From Antedon bifida (Eukaryota; Echinodermata; Crinoidea; Comatulida; Antedonidae): a DNA stretch of 64,000 bases. The notes beneath the pieces were generated by a model, which had not been told where the DNA came from, made no database searches, and saw only the letters and a list, made by a program, of their open reading frames with translations. The first letter of the stretch is position 1; the number at the start of each line of letters is the position of its first letter. The stretch is from contig OY727095.1 in NCBI GenBank assembly GCA_963402885.1, positions 12,405,001 to 12,469,000 on the forward strand. The letters run 5' to 3'. The translations under genes and the position numbers were made by a program. Shown here piece after piece: positions 39,901-50,187 of this stretch.

Positions 39901-42900
39901 TTCTTTAAATATTGCTGTGAATTGATTTTATGATACTAGTGTAGAAAAGGGGTATTGAACTATAAGACATGTGTATTATTATTTTTGTCTACCAATTGTT
40001 TCAATAGATAAAATCTGTATAGGCCCACACCTACCTGACGATCAATTACTATTAGCGGTCCACAAACGCACCAACAAGCTGTTCGCATATTCTCCATACG
40101 CGGCCTAGCGCTACACTATTTTGACCAAGAAAAGACTACATATAGTAGCATATTTAAAATTTATTTTTTTGAAGTATTTGTTTTTAAACTTTAAGCATGT
40201 ATTAATTAACCAATATTTACTATAAAATTACATACAATTTTGTTGCCAATATTTTAAATTATTTGCTAAAATCTCCTAGTATTTACGTAATCTTAACGCT
40301 ATTGAATAGGCAGTGTGTCCATTCATGCATTAAAATGGCCTCAATATGTCCTACTGAGGAGCTTGTCGCTACTCCTTATTGTTAACTTACTCTATTTGCA
40401 CTTGTTGGTATAGCGCCCTCATTTGTCGGTAACTATAGGCTGGTTTGATTGTTTGAAATTCTTTACTAATAAAGTCTCAGTTAAGACCGCTATATTGCAA
40501 TCGACTTTGCTGAGAGGCTTAACTAAGACTTTCGCGAGGGGCTTAGGGCTTAGATCTAAGCCTAAGATAAAGTCTTTATATTGCAATCCGCCCCTAGTCT
40601 TTGGAACTACTACTACTAGCAGACATTGGCCATCTGATCAAAGAGTTCTAGTAGGCAGTAGAAGGCTCTTTATCAGCTGTAATACTGCATTGCAGCTGTT
40701 AGTTGGATGATCCTTCTTAAATAAAGTTGAATAAATAAACCATTAAATGATTACCTTTGGAAAAAGGTTTAACCTTCCAATGTTGAGGTCCAGCCCAGGT
40801 TGTGAACATACTAGGTTTGAAGTAGGAGTATTCACCAGGTTGTAGTGCTAACTCAAGACTTAGGTTATCCTTGCTTCCCATAGCCATCCTGGTATAAGAA
40901 ACAAATGTTGGTCATTTATTTAATGTTTTCAAATATATGTTCTTATTTTTTAATATGATAAAGAATAATATTACATATCCTATGTATATACGTGAACGTG
41001 ACATCACTTGTCTATTGCTTCTGTATATTACCACAATGGTGAATCTCTTACCCATCACGTTTCTCTGTAATCACTTGATGTTCTATGGTATCACCTATAT
41101 ATCCACCACTAACATCGTCGTCATCACTATAATCCCCGTCATTTAAATGGTCTGGTCCATAATCATCAATAGGAGTATCTTCTTCAATTGGTTCTGGTAT
41201 AGCATGTATATCAAAGGCTTTCTCTTCTTGTGCCATTTTGGAAAACGCTTCACTAAAATTGTCCTTAAATATGTAAGTAAATAAAAACATATTCAAATAA
41301 CAGTAGTTAAATTTGAATACAAATTTCCTTGTTTGTTTTGCCAATTTAAAATTTGATACTAATTTAATATTGTTATTTGTTATTATTTATACTGGGCAAC
41401 CTCTTCAGTCAAAGACTGTCTCCCAGAGAGCCCAGTTATGATCAGTGGTTGTGATGTACTAGTACACAGGCGGGGTAACCCCCTACTCGTCTCGAAAGAT
41501 GTACTAGTGCACATGAGCCAGATGTGTACACTGGACCTACGGTTTACAGTCCTTATCCGAGAAGACTTGTTCTACCACCAGAACCATGGAGCAAGTGAGC
41601 CTCGATGTTATGGCTACGTAATTACGGTTCCACTGTCTTAACTGCTCGGCCACTCACTCAATAAAAAAACCACAAATAATATCACTGAATGAATCATCAC
41701 ATGAATAAATCATTTCAGATAATAATGGTAGTATGTCTGTCTATAATAATCCTGATAAAAAAACTCGGTTGGGCCGGCAATTTCTCATTTGTACAAATGT
41801 ACATATTCACCGTTTATAAATTAATTTCCAGAATATCACTGGGTGAATTGTTTATACTGTATGTACCCTCCTGTTATTGGCGAATTTATTTTGCTGTTGG
41901 TTGGGTTTGGAAATAAAATAAAAACAAAATAAATGTATACCTACCTCACCATTTTCACTCCAATTTGTAAACTCAAAGTCTAAGAATGCCGGGCAGATTT
42001 GAAGTGATGAGAATTGAGCACAGTTGTAGTGACCTGCAGAAAACAAAATTAATAAAACACTTCTTAAATAATATTCTTTAGCAAACAAGTAAAAAATAAA
42101 AATAATTATATAATTTTTTGCACACTAAAAGGGACAAATGTACCTTTGATTTCTGTTAAATCAACCTGTTGGTCCTGTCTGTCTTGTACCTCTCCTGCCT
42201 GTTGTCCAATGCTGTCAATAATACAGGTTGAATCCAGCAACATCTCGCAGGTGTCATCACGTACTGGTAAATGATTCAGCAGTAGACTAAATGTACCGCC
42301 CTCATCAAACGCTGCTGCTGTCTTTTGGAACAAGGGATCAACCTTGAAACGGGCAAAAACACCTCTGAGGTTAGTTGCTAGTCACATGTAGTCATAAAAA
42401 CAATTACAGTCAACTTTTCAAAATACAGGACACCTTTGGGCTGGTCTAATATGTCTGGGTATTGGAAAATCTGGTATTCAGAATGTGTTTTAATGGTAGA
42501 AAAGAATTTGGGACCTTTACGACCACAAGAAAAGTCTAAACTTCTATTTTCAGTGAGTACGGTAGCGGGAGAGTTGACTATATTTGTATAACAAATTACA
42601 TTGCTACTATAGTTATAAAGTAGTGAATAGTGCTTACCTCAAATTCTAAATCAAATTTGTTGGTTGTGATTGTGTTAAGGTTGGTCACCACAGTGTTACC
42701 ATGTCGTGCCTTAAAGACAAATATTTCAAGATAATTATAAGAAAATGTACATAGACAGACTTTGAAAGTGGAGATCTTTAAAAATGCTAAAATATAAACT
42801 TACTTTTTTCTTCTTTGTTTCTTTGGCATCATCACCCTCAAGTTGTTCTATCAAGCAAAATTAAAAAACAAATGTGTTTAAATTTTTTGCAAACAATTTG

Positions 42901-44458
42901 AAATATGCACCGCTATCATATCTTAAAAAGGATGGTAAAATTGTGGGAAAAACAGACATGGATAAAACCTACAATGTTGGAATTGTAAAGTCGGAGAATG
43001 AGAATAATGTGCTGAGCCTAATTGGCTGAATTGCACACAATTTCCATTATTCTCCCTTTTCATTAGAGTCCCTTCATGTCATACCGTACAGCAAAACAGA
43101 GCTCATTTGGCAGGCCTAAGATGGACTGGAACACCAGGGTGACATGGTTGAACTCTGTGCTTTAAAGTGTACACGAGACAGAAAGACCAAACCAAAAAGA
43201 CTTGTTTTACCACCAGATATTAAGGAGAGCCTTGACCCTGCACCCATTTTGTAGCTATCTGTCTGTTGCTTGTATCCTTAGGCAAGATACTTTACTTACA
43301 TTTGCCTCTTTCTACCCAGGTGTATAAATGGGTACCCGGTTAGATCAAGACACAACTTTGTGCTGATTACTAGCTGCATTATGGGAGTATGTTTCCATAT
43401 GCGTTTGATCCCAAAAAAATGACTGGGGTAATAATGTGAAGCGCTTAGAAGCATTGTGCAATAAGAGCTATATAAGAAGAAATATTATTATTACAAACAG
43501 TACTCGACCACTCAACTCATTGTAGGCAATAACTATGCATGAAATAAACAAACCTTTTTGATTTGATTTATCAGAATGGCCTAGACCACTAAGGACCTTG
43601 TAGGTATCTGCATGTACAGCATCTACTCTCCCTGCATAGATCTTGGCACTGGCATCAAGTGTACAGCTTGCCATCTAAAGTTGCAAATAAAATCAAGTAT
43701 TCATAGTAGTGGAAATACTAGTGTACTGTCATAGTTCATTTATTATAGTGATTATTGAGTCATTTCTACACACCATTTATACACACAAATACAATTATGG
43801 CAAGAAATTACATTTCGTGACAATTGTTTTAACAAACCTGAAAGTTTGTAAGATCTCCCATCTTCTCCTTCAGCATTTCAGACATATAGTCAATCAGATG
43901 TAAACCAAATGCATTCTTTGCGTTGATTTTCTACAAAAAAAATACCATGGTTAAATGTAATGTGTTTGTCCTCAGTTGAGGAAATTGAGATTAGACCCTC
44001 TATGGACCCGCGACAAAACAGCTTTACATCCCATCTGAAGGATGAGGTAAAGCATCTTTCCTTAGGATTAAGCAATGCTATTAGTGTGACATATGGCTCT
44101 GTATATGATATGATTTGTTTACCACCAAACCCCAAAAAAAAACACTTACATTTTCAGCCGACAATTTGATACAGCTTGAATAGTGTTCGGTCAGTTGGTC
44201 AGTGGATAAACCATTTAAAGGTAGCGACCGCCTCCTATTGGTTGGTGTAGCTGGACTCTGTAACTGTCGCTGAAGTTCCAATACCTTAGACCTACGTCGT
44301 TCTCGTCGCTCAGCTGCATCATCGTTCACGGACACATTCACAAAAGTTGTGGCAATGGATGCACTTCCTAATCTTGAATGTACTCGTCTTGTGGATGGGG
44401 AGATGTACTCAGAAGTTGACGTACGCTTTATTGATCTTGGATTGTTTGGTGTCGACAT
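33958..44458 (-). CDS. NCAPH: condensin I complex subunit 2 (NCAPH, kleisin)
   Basis: Complete 16-exon gene, 709 residues (human about 741). Exons in transcript order: 44150-44458, 43838-43930, 43554-43674, 42804-42847, 42638-42709, 42144-42342, 41945-42033, 41052-41263, 40755-40888, 39073-39176, 38174-38296, 37820-37921, 37123-37281, 36630-36737, 35904-36083, 33958-34038. All junctions are GT-AG and phases agree. The kleisin N-terminal region (about 80-175) has [11 protein letters not shown] and [21 protein letters not shown], which contacts SMC2. The middle has [15 protein letters not shown], the acidic DNA- and HEAT-subunit-binding region and [11 protein letters not shown]. The C-terminal winged helix (about 588-700; [16 protein letters not shown]) contacts SMC4. 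The protein closes the condensin I ring that compacts mitotic chromosomes. The start is the only Met ahead of the basic N-terminus. SFR1 starts 1.1 kb away on the other strand. Confidence 0.97.
34261..35878. repeat. 30-bp minisatellite, 54 units, in the last NCAPH intron
   Basis: Every unit starts AATTGG(C/T)AGG and continues AGTA(C/A)AAAGG and TTATGA(T)(A/C)TG-type words. All 54 copies keep an exact 30-bp register with no net insertion or deletion. The minus strand is open across the whole array (562 codons, 34213-35901) as a hydrophobic ten-residue repeat; the plus strand is open only in the right part. The left half mixes sub-types; the right half is nearly uniform. The frame is not the NCAPH frame: reading on from the exon ending at 35904 meets TGA at once. 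Confidence 0.95.
36307..36446. mobile_element. palindromic MITE family A, copy 5
   Basis: The ends are 'ccttgtctacactatcaaac' and 'gtttgatagtgtagacagag'; the interior is 'atgatgatgtcatatcacta'. It lies in an NCAPH intron. Confidence 0.92.
36890..37070. mobile_element. foldback-like element with CGCAACG words (family E)
   Basis: The right end 'gtgacgc'-type words and 'actagtgggaacaaagctt' match, in inverse, the left end of the element at 53379-53512 ('aagcttggttccaactagt'). The interior is rich in 'cgacgcaa' words. It lies in an NCAPH intron. Confidence 0.5.
37325..37580 (+). repeat. SINE-like dispersed repeat (family D)
   Basis: It carries 'tccacaacgacaggggct', 'gaccagtacaccggggtaac', 'ttcgaaagatgtagtggg', 'gccagatgtgtacactggac' and 'gagaagacttgt' in family order. 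It lies in an NCAPH intron. Confidence 0.75.
38741..38847. mobile_element. foldback hairpin element
   Basis: The arms pair as 'tgcacaagtc'/'gacttgtgca', 'ttagtggaga'/'tctccactaa', 'gcgcact'/'agtgcgc' and 'gggtatt'/'aataccc' around a short loop near 38792. A second inverted pair around it ('ttttataacgtgggt' near 38852 and 'acccatgttataaag' near 39020) suggests a larger nested element in the NCAPH intron. Confidence 0.7.
39475..39545. repeat. retroposon tail fragment
   Basis: 'tatagcgcttataagcaag' and 'caatgcgctgtac' are typical of animal SINE/LINE tails; related to the tail near 9180. Confidence 0.4.
39665..40596. mobile_element. inverted-end element(s) with GATTGCAATA termini (family F)
   Basis: The left end 'ctagggccgattgcaata' and the right end (inverted) 'ctaggggcggattgcaatat' are near-identical, followed on both sides by 'aaagrctt' and repeated 'cttagacttaagccc'-like words. 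Secondary ends near 39770 and 40485 allow either one 930-bp composite or two ~115-bp MITEs. No transposase. It sits in the NCAPH intron between exons 40755-40888 and 39073-39176. Confidence 0.6.
41385..41665 (-). repeat. SINE-like dispersed repeat (family D), full-length-looking copy
   Basis: 'cttcagtcaaagactgtctc' through 'ggggtaaccccctactcgtc', 'ctcgaaagatgtactag' and 'gccagatgtgtacactggac' to 'ccactcactca'. An AT-rich 'ttattatttatact' tract adjoins the left end. It is intronic in NCAPH. Confidence 0.78.
42407..42579. mobile_element. pogo/Tigger-like MITE with CAGTCAACTTTTC end
   Basis: The left end CAGTCAACTTTTC (after TA) and right end 'gggagagttgact' are imperfect inverted repeats. A diverged partial relative is at 59830-59912. 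It lies in an NCAPH intron. Confidence 0.55.
43070..43495 (+). repeat. SINE-like element, family D body plus a generic SINE/LINE tail
   Basis: The head has degraded family-D words ('cgtacagcaaaacagagctc', 'gtgcttta'). The tail has 'ccttaggcaagatacttta', 'gtataaatgggtacccggtt', 'gtgaagcgcttagaa' and 'gagctatataagaa', then (att)n, a typical animal retroposon 3' end. It is intronic in NCAPH. Confidence 0.75.
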
Positions 44459-45596
44459 GATTCTTTAAGCTATTAAACAAAAACTTTTGTCATTTTTTTC
44501 TTATTATGTTGAATAAAATGTTATTTATTCTAAAAATAGAGTACAAGGAAATTATTAAATAATAATATTATTATTATATAATAATATAGGCCTAGGCAGC
44601 CTATTTTTTTTTTTTTCATTCTCGGGATGCACATTTTTTTTTTTTTTTTCATTGCCTATTATAATGATAGTACTACTAGCCTAATAGCTAGGCCTAGACA
44701 AGGTCCTACAGGCTACTCTACCGACCCTGACTCTAGCCTAGGCCTACTTTACCAACATACACCTGAGATGAGAGCCTTTGCTGGGTCTTGGTTGGTAATC
44801 CGCTCGCTAGGCCTAGCCTAGCTAGTAGTAGGCCAGGCGGCCTAGAAAAGATATCAGTATCGCGCCTAAAAAGCTAAGCAGCAGGACCTTCGATAAAAAC
44901 CAAATAATGACAATATATTACACAATAATCAACGATTAATGCCCTAGTCATGCATTAGGTTAAAAGCATGTAATTATAAGTAATAATTGTTTACAATTTT
45001 GTTTTTCATTCAAAATAAACAAATCAAAAACTAGCGCCGTTACAAGTATCCCATACTGCATTGCGAATCCGTGACGAGTTATTGAACTATTTGAACGACT
45101 GCCGTATTTATAAAATAGATTTTATACACGCCACGCCTACTATTGAGACGTGATCAGTCAACCAGAACCATCGGCGGTATGTTTGATTTTTCTGTTTACA
45201 TAATGATACACCGTTTTGTTGTAATTTCTCTCCATTTTTTATGTTGTATAATGAACATTTATAGTTTTGAGCTAATTCCTATTTCATAGGCATCAATATG
45301 GTCTAAAAGGTATAGCCTCAGTATAGGCCTACCTCGAGGTATCTATTTTACTAGCTAGTAGAGGCCTAGCTAGGCCTAGTAGGCCTACCTACTACTCAAT
45401 CAAAGTAAGAGTAGCCAACAGACACAGACAGAGAGGCCTCGAGCCACGGCTCCCAGACACTACAGGCTACACTAGCCTATGCTGGCCAATCCAAAAGAGG
45501 GCTAGGCTATAGGCCCTATATACAGTAGTAGTAGGCCTAGTCCTAACTAACCGGATAGCTAGCCTACTATTACGAGACTAAAATACGGACAATACA
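44459..45596. promoter_or_regulatory. divergent NCAPH-SFR1 promoter region
   Basis: 1138 bp separate the two initiator codons. The interval holds locally GC-richer blocks dense in 'taggcctag'/'aggcctac' words at 44590-44870 and 45290-45560 and a CpG-bearing core near 45030-45180. I see no TATA box at a defensible distance. Bidirectional promoter use is inferred from geometry only. Confidence 0.5.
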
Positions 45597-46666
45597 ATGG
45601 AAAAACAAACTCGGCAGCAACAACCATGTCATCACGCTCCCGAGAAACTCTCCAACTCAAGCAGAAAACGAACAACTTTGAGCATAGTGGATAAAAACAA
45701 ATCAAAGAAATTAAAGCAAGAGCAAGAAAAATGCAGTGAAGATTTAATTGCTGAACGAACAACTTTGCAAAAACTAGTGTCCCAAAAACAAGAGACATTG
45801 AGGCAATTGAGATTAGTAAAATTATACAGGGCAAAGGTATTTAATTCTGATCACAATTCCCCTCTAAATTGTCAGAAATTACAATGCAAATGAACATCAA
45901 TAGCCCAACAGAATAACAAATTTCCTGCATAAAGTAGACATTTACAATTTCACAACAGTTTGATTTAAAGCTCTGTCTACACTATCAAACTAGTTTGAAA
46001 AAAGTGTGATGTGCCCAAATATTGTAAAGATATCCCCAAATATGTTAGTGATATGACATCATGTCCATATATGGTGACATCACATTTTTTGTCACATAAA
46101 GTTTGATAGTGTAGACAGAGCTTAACATCCTAAATAACAATTGTGAAATACCACTGTAAATGTCAGCCTATATAGTACTAATTTAGCATCTTTCACACAG
46201 AAAATGTAATTGTATACCAAGTCCATATTCTAATCTCTTTTAGTTTATGTATTCAACATAATCATCATCTTCCTATACTGTGCAGAACCTCTTTGGAGTA
46301 TAGTCGCACATGGGTTGGTCACGTCATTTATGCAGCATTATTTATTTTATTATGTTTGTTATATTTTCAATTACTGTACCACTTTGGAAATCAGTGCACT
46401 AGTACTGAAAGTGCTTGCAGAATAAAGAAAGAATAAATAGTAATAATAATAATAATAATTAAAGCACATTTTTTCTTTTTATTTAGAATAATCTACCAGA
46501 ACTTCAAATTCTTATTGACAAATGGAGAGAAGCCTGCCAACAGTCATTGACAGAACTGCATATGCAAATGCCAACGCCAAAACCAAGCATCAACGATCTC
46601 ATTCAACTGTGGCATTTAGATGCGAACTTGTTGCAGTACAAGAAAGATGAGGACTCATTTCAATAG
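45597..46666 (+). CDS. SFR1: Swi5-dependent recombination repair protein 1 (SFR1/MEI5)
   Basis: Two exons, 45597-45836 and 46487-46666, join in phase 0 to give 139 residues, shorter than human SFR1 (about 245). The N-terminal ~40 residues are basic and low complexity; about 41-78 form a likely coiled coil (EKCSEDLIAERTTLQKLVSQ..); LRLVKLYRAK|NNLPELQ, KWREACQQ and the DLIQLWHLDANLLQYKKDED tail match the conserved C-terminal half. SFR1 pairs with SWI5 to stabilise RAD51 filaments in homologous recombination. The start is the first Met after stops in the upstream sequence. A family-A MITE (45967-46123) lies in the only intron. AATAAA at 46728-46733 is the likely poly(A) signal. Confidence 0.93.
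45967..46124. mobile_element. palindromic MITE family A, copy 6 (best preserved)
   Basis: The ends are GCTCTGTCTACACTATCAAA and the inverse TTTGATAGTGTAGACAGAGC, both perfect. The interior words are 'gtgatgtgcccaaat' and 'gatatgacatcatg'. It lies inside the SFR1 intron. Confidence 0.95.
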
Positions 46667-46877
46667 AAACTCTATTATCTAATGGTGAAATAATAATGAT
46701 GTGTCGTTATTTTCATAACAAATGATTAATAAATTATTTACATACAACATTTCTCTTATTTTCTTTATTTTACGTAAAGTATTATCACCGTACAGTACTT
46801 TTATGGTAAAATTTACTATGGTTTGATCTGGAAATTCAGGTCACTTGGAAGTGAGCATCACTACAAGTTCAATAAAA

Positions 46878-46883
46878 TTTATT
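46878..46883 (-). terminator. candidate poly(A) signal of the secreted-protein gene
   Basis: AATAAA on the minus strand, about 130 bp after the stop at 47014. It puts the convergent ends of this gene and SFR1 within about 150 bp of each other. Confidence 0.5.
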
Positions 46884-47013
46884 CAATGCAGTAAGTCGTC
46901 CTTTTCACAGTCTATTCTGTTGCTTAAACTCACTAATCACTAATCATTTTGTATTGATTATATTTTTATAATTTCTTCATTCACGGAAATACATGTTACA
47001 AGGTTACTAAAAG

Positions 47014-48926
47014 TCATTTTGGTAAAATGTCTATCTCAATGTTTTTTAAAAGCTTTTGTAAGAATGTCTTTGAAAGTAATGGTTTAGGATCAAAATCATC
47101 TTCTGGTAGAAACAATTTAATGGCAGATCCAAACCACCAATATGTTTCATCTTTTGACGGAATGTTGCCTTCCTGTCCATACCACTTATGTGACTCAGCC
47201 GTTTGGTCACCAGTATCCGGGAACCAGTTGTGTGATGTCACTGGTTTGTGTGTCTGCTGTCCAAACCATTTGTGATCTTTACTAGGATCCTTTTTATCTG
47301 TGAACCATGTATGGGATTCTGTCGGACTCGCACCATCTGCATACCACCTATATGTTGGTTTAATCAGGTCAGGGAACCACTTATGTGACGGTGAAACACC
47401 CAACACTGGATAGTTGGCACCATTCACTAACGGTGTTGGTTTCTGTGGGGCTGTCGACTTGGCAGCAAGTGTCGTCATAATTTGTGTCTTCGACGTTACC
47501 AGCATTGGATTCTCAGTTGTAATCAAATGTGTTATCTTTTCTCTTGGTAATGGTGTTGGAATTGCTGGTACTGTTGTTACCGGCACTGGTTCCTTGGCGA
47601 CATCTGGGAAGTACCAATGTGTGCCATCTGGAAGGGTAATTATAACCGAGGTGTTGAATAACCATTTAAATCCATTCCACCATTTTGTTACAGAAGTCTG
47701 TCCTGACCTTGTCGTCAATGGCGACCTTGGTTTCTTGGTTGTTGGCACTCGTGTGGCTCCAACTGTAGGCTTTTGTTCTAATGGCACGGACGACCAAATT
47801 GAAGATGCTGAAATTCCCCCAGCCATGTGATCTTGACGCTTCTTGTGAACTTTCTTTGATTTCCTTCTCTGTCTCTTCTTCTTAGCACGTTTCTTTTCTG
47901 CAGATGTCATACCCTTTGTTGGTTTGTGTTTACGTTTTTTGCGCCTTCCTCCTATCATAAAACTTTGCCTCTTTTTTTCGGCAGATGTCAGCTTCTGTCC
48001 TCCGTTTCCAACTTTTCGCATATTATCATTCACCATTTTTACTTCTGAAATACGTTTTGTGTTAACGTGAATATTACCTTGATCTGTGTACACTTCATAA
48101 CCAATCAGGCTCAACAACTTAGCAAATGCACCGTCTCCAGTCATCTCGGTAGGTGTTACAGGCATTGTATTGTCAGTGTTGTTTTTGCACTTTATCGTAA
48201 AACTGGGCTCTCCAGATTTCCCGGCATTAAAAACGTACCAACAACTACGTTTTTTCCTTTTCAGTTTGAAAACGAGTTTGATATTTTGTCTCGATTATTT
48301 GTCATTGTTTTGTTGGTGTTTACATTAACTTGTACTTCAGTATCTTCATTCTTGTTAACAGGTTTAACAATATTTTCACGTGCTCTTTCAAGAAAACAAC
48401 GTTTGCATACATTTCCTTCATTTGTCCTTTCATCCTAAAAAAACAACAAACAAGATATCAATAGACATTCGTTAAATTAAATCAAATATTAAATTTGGTC
48501 CCTTACTTGGTAATAAGTTTGTTGGCTTTACTTGAATGAGTGTCAAACTATATGTATAACAGTGGCGTAACGCAGAGGCCGGAGGCTCCTGGATTAGGAA
48601 CCTTAGGGGCTCTCCAACGCTGGAGGCCTTGGCAGTTTTTAGCCTTTTTCAACATATTTTAATGCCGGTTTTTTCCTATGGGCACTGCTCAGGGGCATCC
48701 ATAAGCTCCCTGGGTTTAGCCAGTGAGCGCTCATAGATGTTACGCCATGCCACTGATGTATAAGTGTCTTCCTGGGTCTATGGTATATGGTGGTTTGTGC
48801 CAAGATAAATCATTTTATTTGTTTGTACATCATACCAACCTGTTTATCCTGGTGACGGTACGTTGCTTTACCTTCTGCTAGCAAAATCTTCACTACCAAC
48901 ATGGTAAGCAGTATAAACAGTCTCAT
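47014..48926 (-). CDS. unrecognised, probably secreted protein with W-F/Y repeats
   Basis: I do not recognise this gene. Coding exon 1 is 48840-48926: MRLFILLTMLVVKILLAEG, a good signal peptide, then ATYRHQDKQ. It likely begins at 48958 with 5' UTR after a TTTCAG acceptor. Exon 2 starts at 48434 after a strong poly-T acceptor and reads DERTNEGNVCKRCFLERAR.. until TGA at 48261-48263. A second frame, one base back, is open from 48294 to the stop at 47014 and includes a dibasic KRKKR, a 383-codon stretch from the Met at 48165, two copies of TSAEKKR, a very basic segment (73-110), Ser/Thr/Pro-rich linkers and aromatic motifs HWYFPD (183), HKWFPD (261), YRWYAD (272), HTWFTD (285), HKWFGQ (298), HNWFPD (312), HKWYGQ (326) and YWWFGS (342). 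The frame break means a pseudogene, an assembly error or an unseen intron. It could be a matrix or mineral-associated protein; that is a guess. Confidence 0.65.
48560..48755 (+). mobile_element. hAT-like non-autonomous element (family C) with intact 8-bp target duplication
   Basis: The left end is CAGTGGCGTAACGC and the right end TTACGCCATGCCACTG. The flanks are identical 8-mers ATGTATAA at 48552-48559 and 48756-48763. An 8-bp duplication with a CAGTGGCG-type end is characteristic of hAT transposons. 196 bp, no coding sequence. It lies in the intron of the secreted-protein gene. Confidence 0.88.
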
Positions 48927-49129
48927 CTTTGCTTGATGGAAAGATTTTCGATGAAGAACTGAAATTTGAAATAAACTATGGTGTTCAATATTGCACAAAA
49001 TAATAATAATATTTATAAATACAAATTTTTTAAACATTGTCATTTAGAGATGTGTTGCCCTGAAAAATAATTTGTAACATTTTTGTTGTTGAATATGCCA
49101 TTTTAATGTCACAAAATAATAAAAATTGG

Positions 49130-49299
49130 GTCTAAACAAAATTTACTTACCTGAAAAAACTTCCAGCTATTTATTTTGTGAAAACATTATTTTTGGAGGT
49201 TTTTTTTAACGGAAGTGATTAACTTGATTAAAACTACAAAATAACCTATTCAAAGTCTAATTTAATTAATCTTTTTTAGGGGGACAATACATCTTTAAT
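49130..49299 (+). mobile_element. MITE family B, truncated copy
   Basis: The right end 'gggggacaatacatctttaa' is intact; the interior has 'aagtgattaacttgatt'-type words in the family order but the left terminus is missing. Confidence 0.75.
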
Positions 49300-49638
49300 A
49301 AAAGTTGACCTACCTTAAATATATTTCTCTGTTCAAAAAGTAATCCTATTTTAAAAGAAAACTTTTTACTTTCATGCTATCCATCCATTAGATTCAGTCT
49401 GCACTGGCGAATTAAAATAGAAACGGTGCAAATATACTTGGATGACTAATATAACAAGTTTTGTTCCTCAATGGCCTACATTGTTGTCCATTTCCTTAAC
49501 AACAATTCTGTAGGAAATTGTGATCACGACAATTGGGAATATAACGCTAATGAATCGGGTCAACTTACTTTGTTATTGTCATTTAGTGTAGGTGGGTAGG
49601 TAAGTCAGCAATTTTAGGTTTTCTGAAATAAGAGCCTT

Positions 49639-49790
49639 AAGCTCTGTCTACACATCAAACTAATTTGACAAAAAAAGTGTGATGTGGCCAAATAAGGTAG
49701 TAGTATGCTTAAAATGGTAGTGATATGACATCATCATGTCCATATATGGGCACATCACATTTTTTTGTCAACATTTTGATAAAATGTGGT
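49639..49790. mobile_element. palindromic MITE family A, copy 7
   Basis: The left end 'gctctgtctacacatcaaac' lacks one TA-type step; the right end is decayed. The interior is 'atgacatcatcatgtcc'. Confidence 0.85.
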
Positions 49791-50187
49791 ACATACAATA
49801 AATTGATATTAAAATAACCTATTTTTTAAAAAAAGTATGGAAAACACCCACAACTAAAAATAAAAACAACATTACAAAAACTTAAATTGCACATTTTAAT
49901 GCAGATTTATTCCATTAAGGATGCATGGAGCTGTTGTGCACAAGAGAAAAATTTGTATCATGACATAATCTATCTTAAACTAATTTATAGCACTTGATAG
50001 CACATATTAACCTTTGGCAAATAGGAATAATATTGATTGATATTGATTGACATTGATAAACCAACATAAACAAAACATTTTAAAATGTTACACATACGAG
50101 AGTGGTCTTGTTTTTCACGGCATGCAACAGCAAGTCTGTACATGACTTGCCTATTACAGCATGAGAAAGCAATGCATGAGAAAGCAA

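Noticed and set aside
48249-48255. A AAA AAC heptamer as a -1 frameshift site for the secreted-protein gene
   Set aside because: It lies after the TGA of the upstream frame, so a ribosome would terminate before reaching it.
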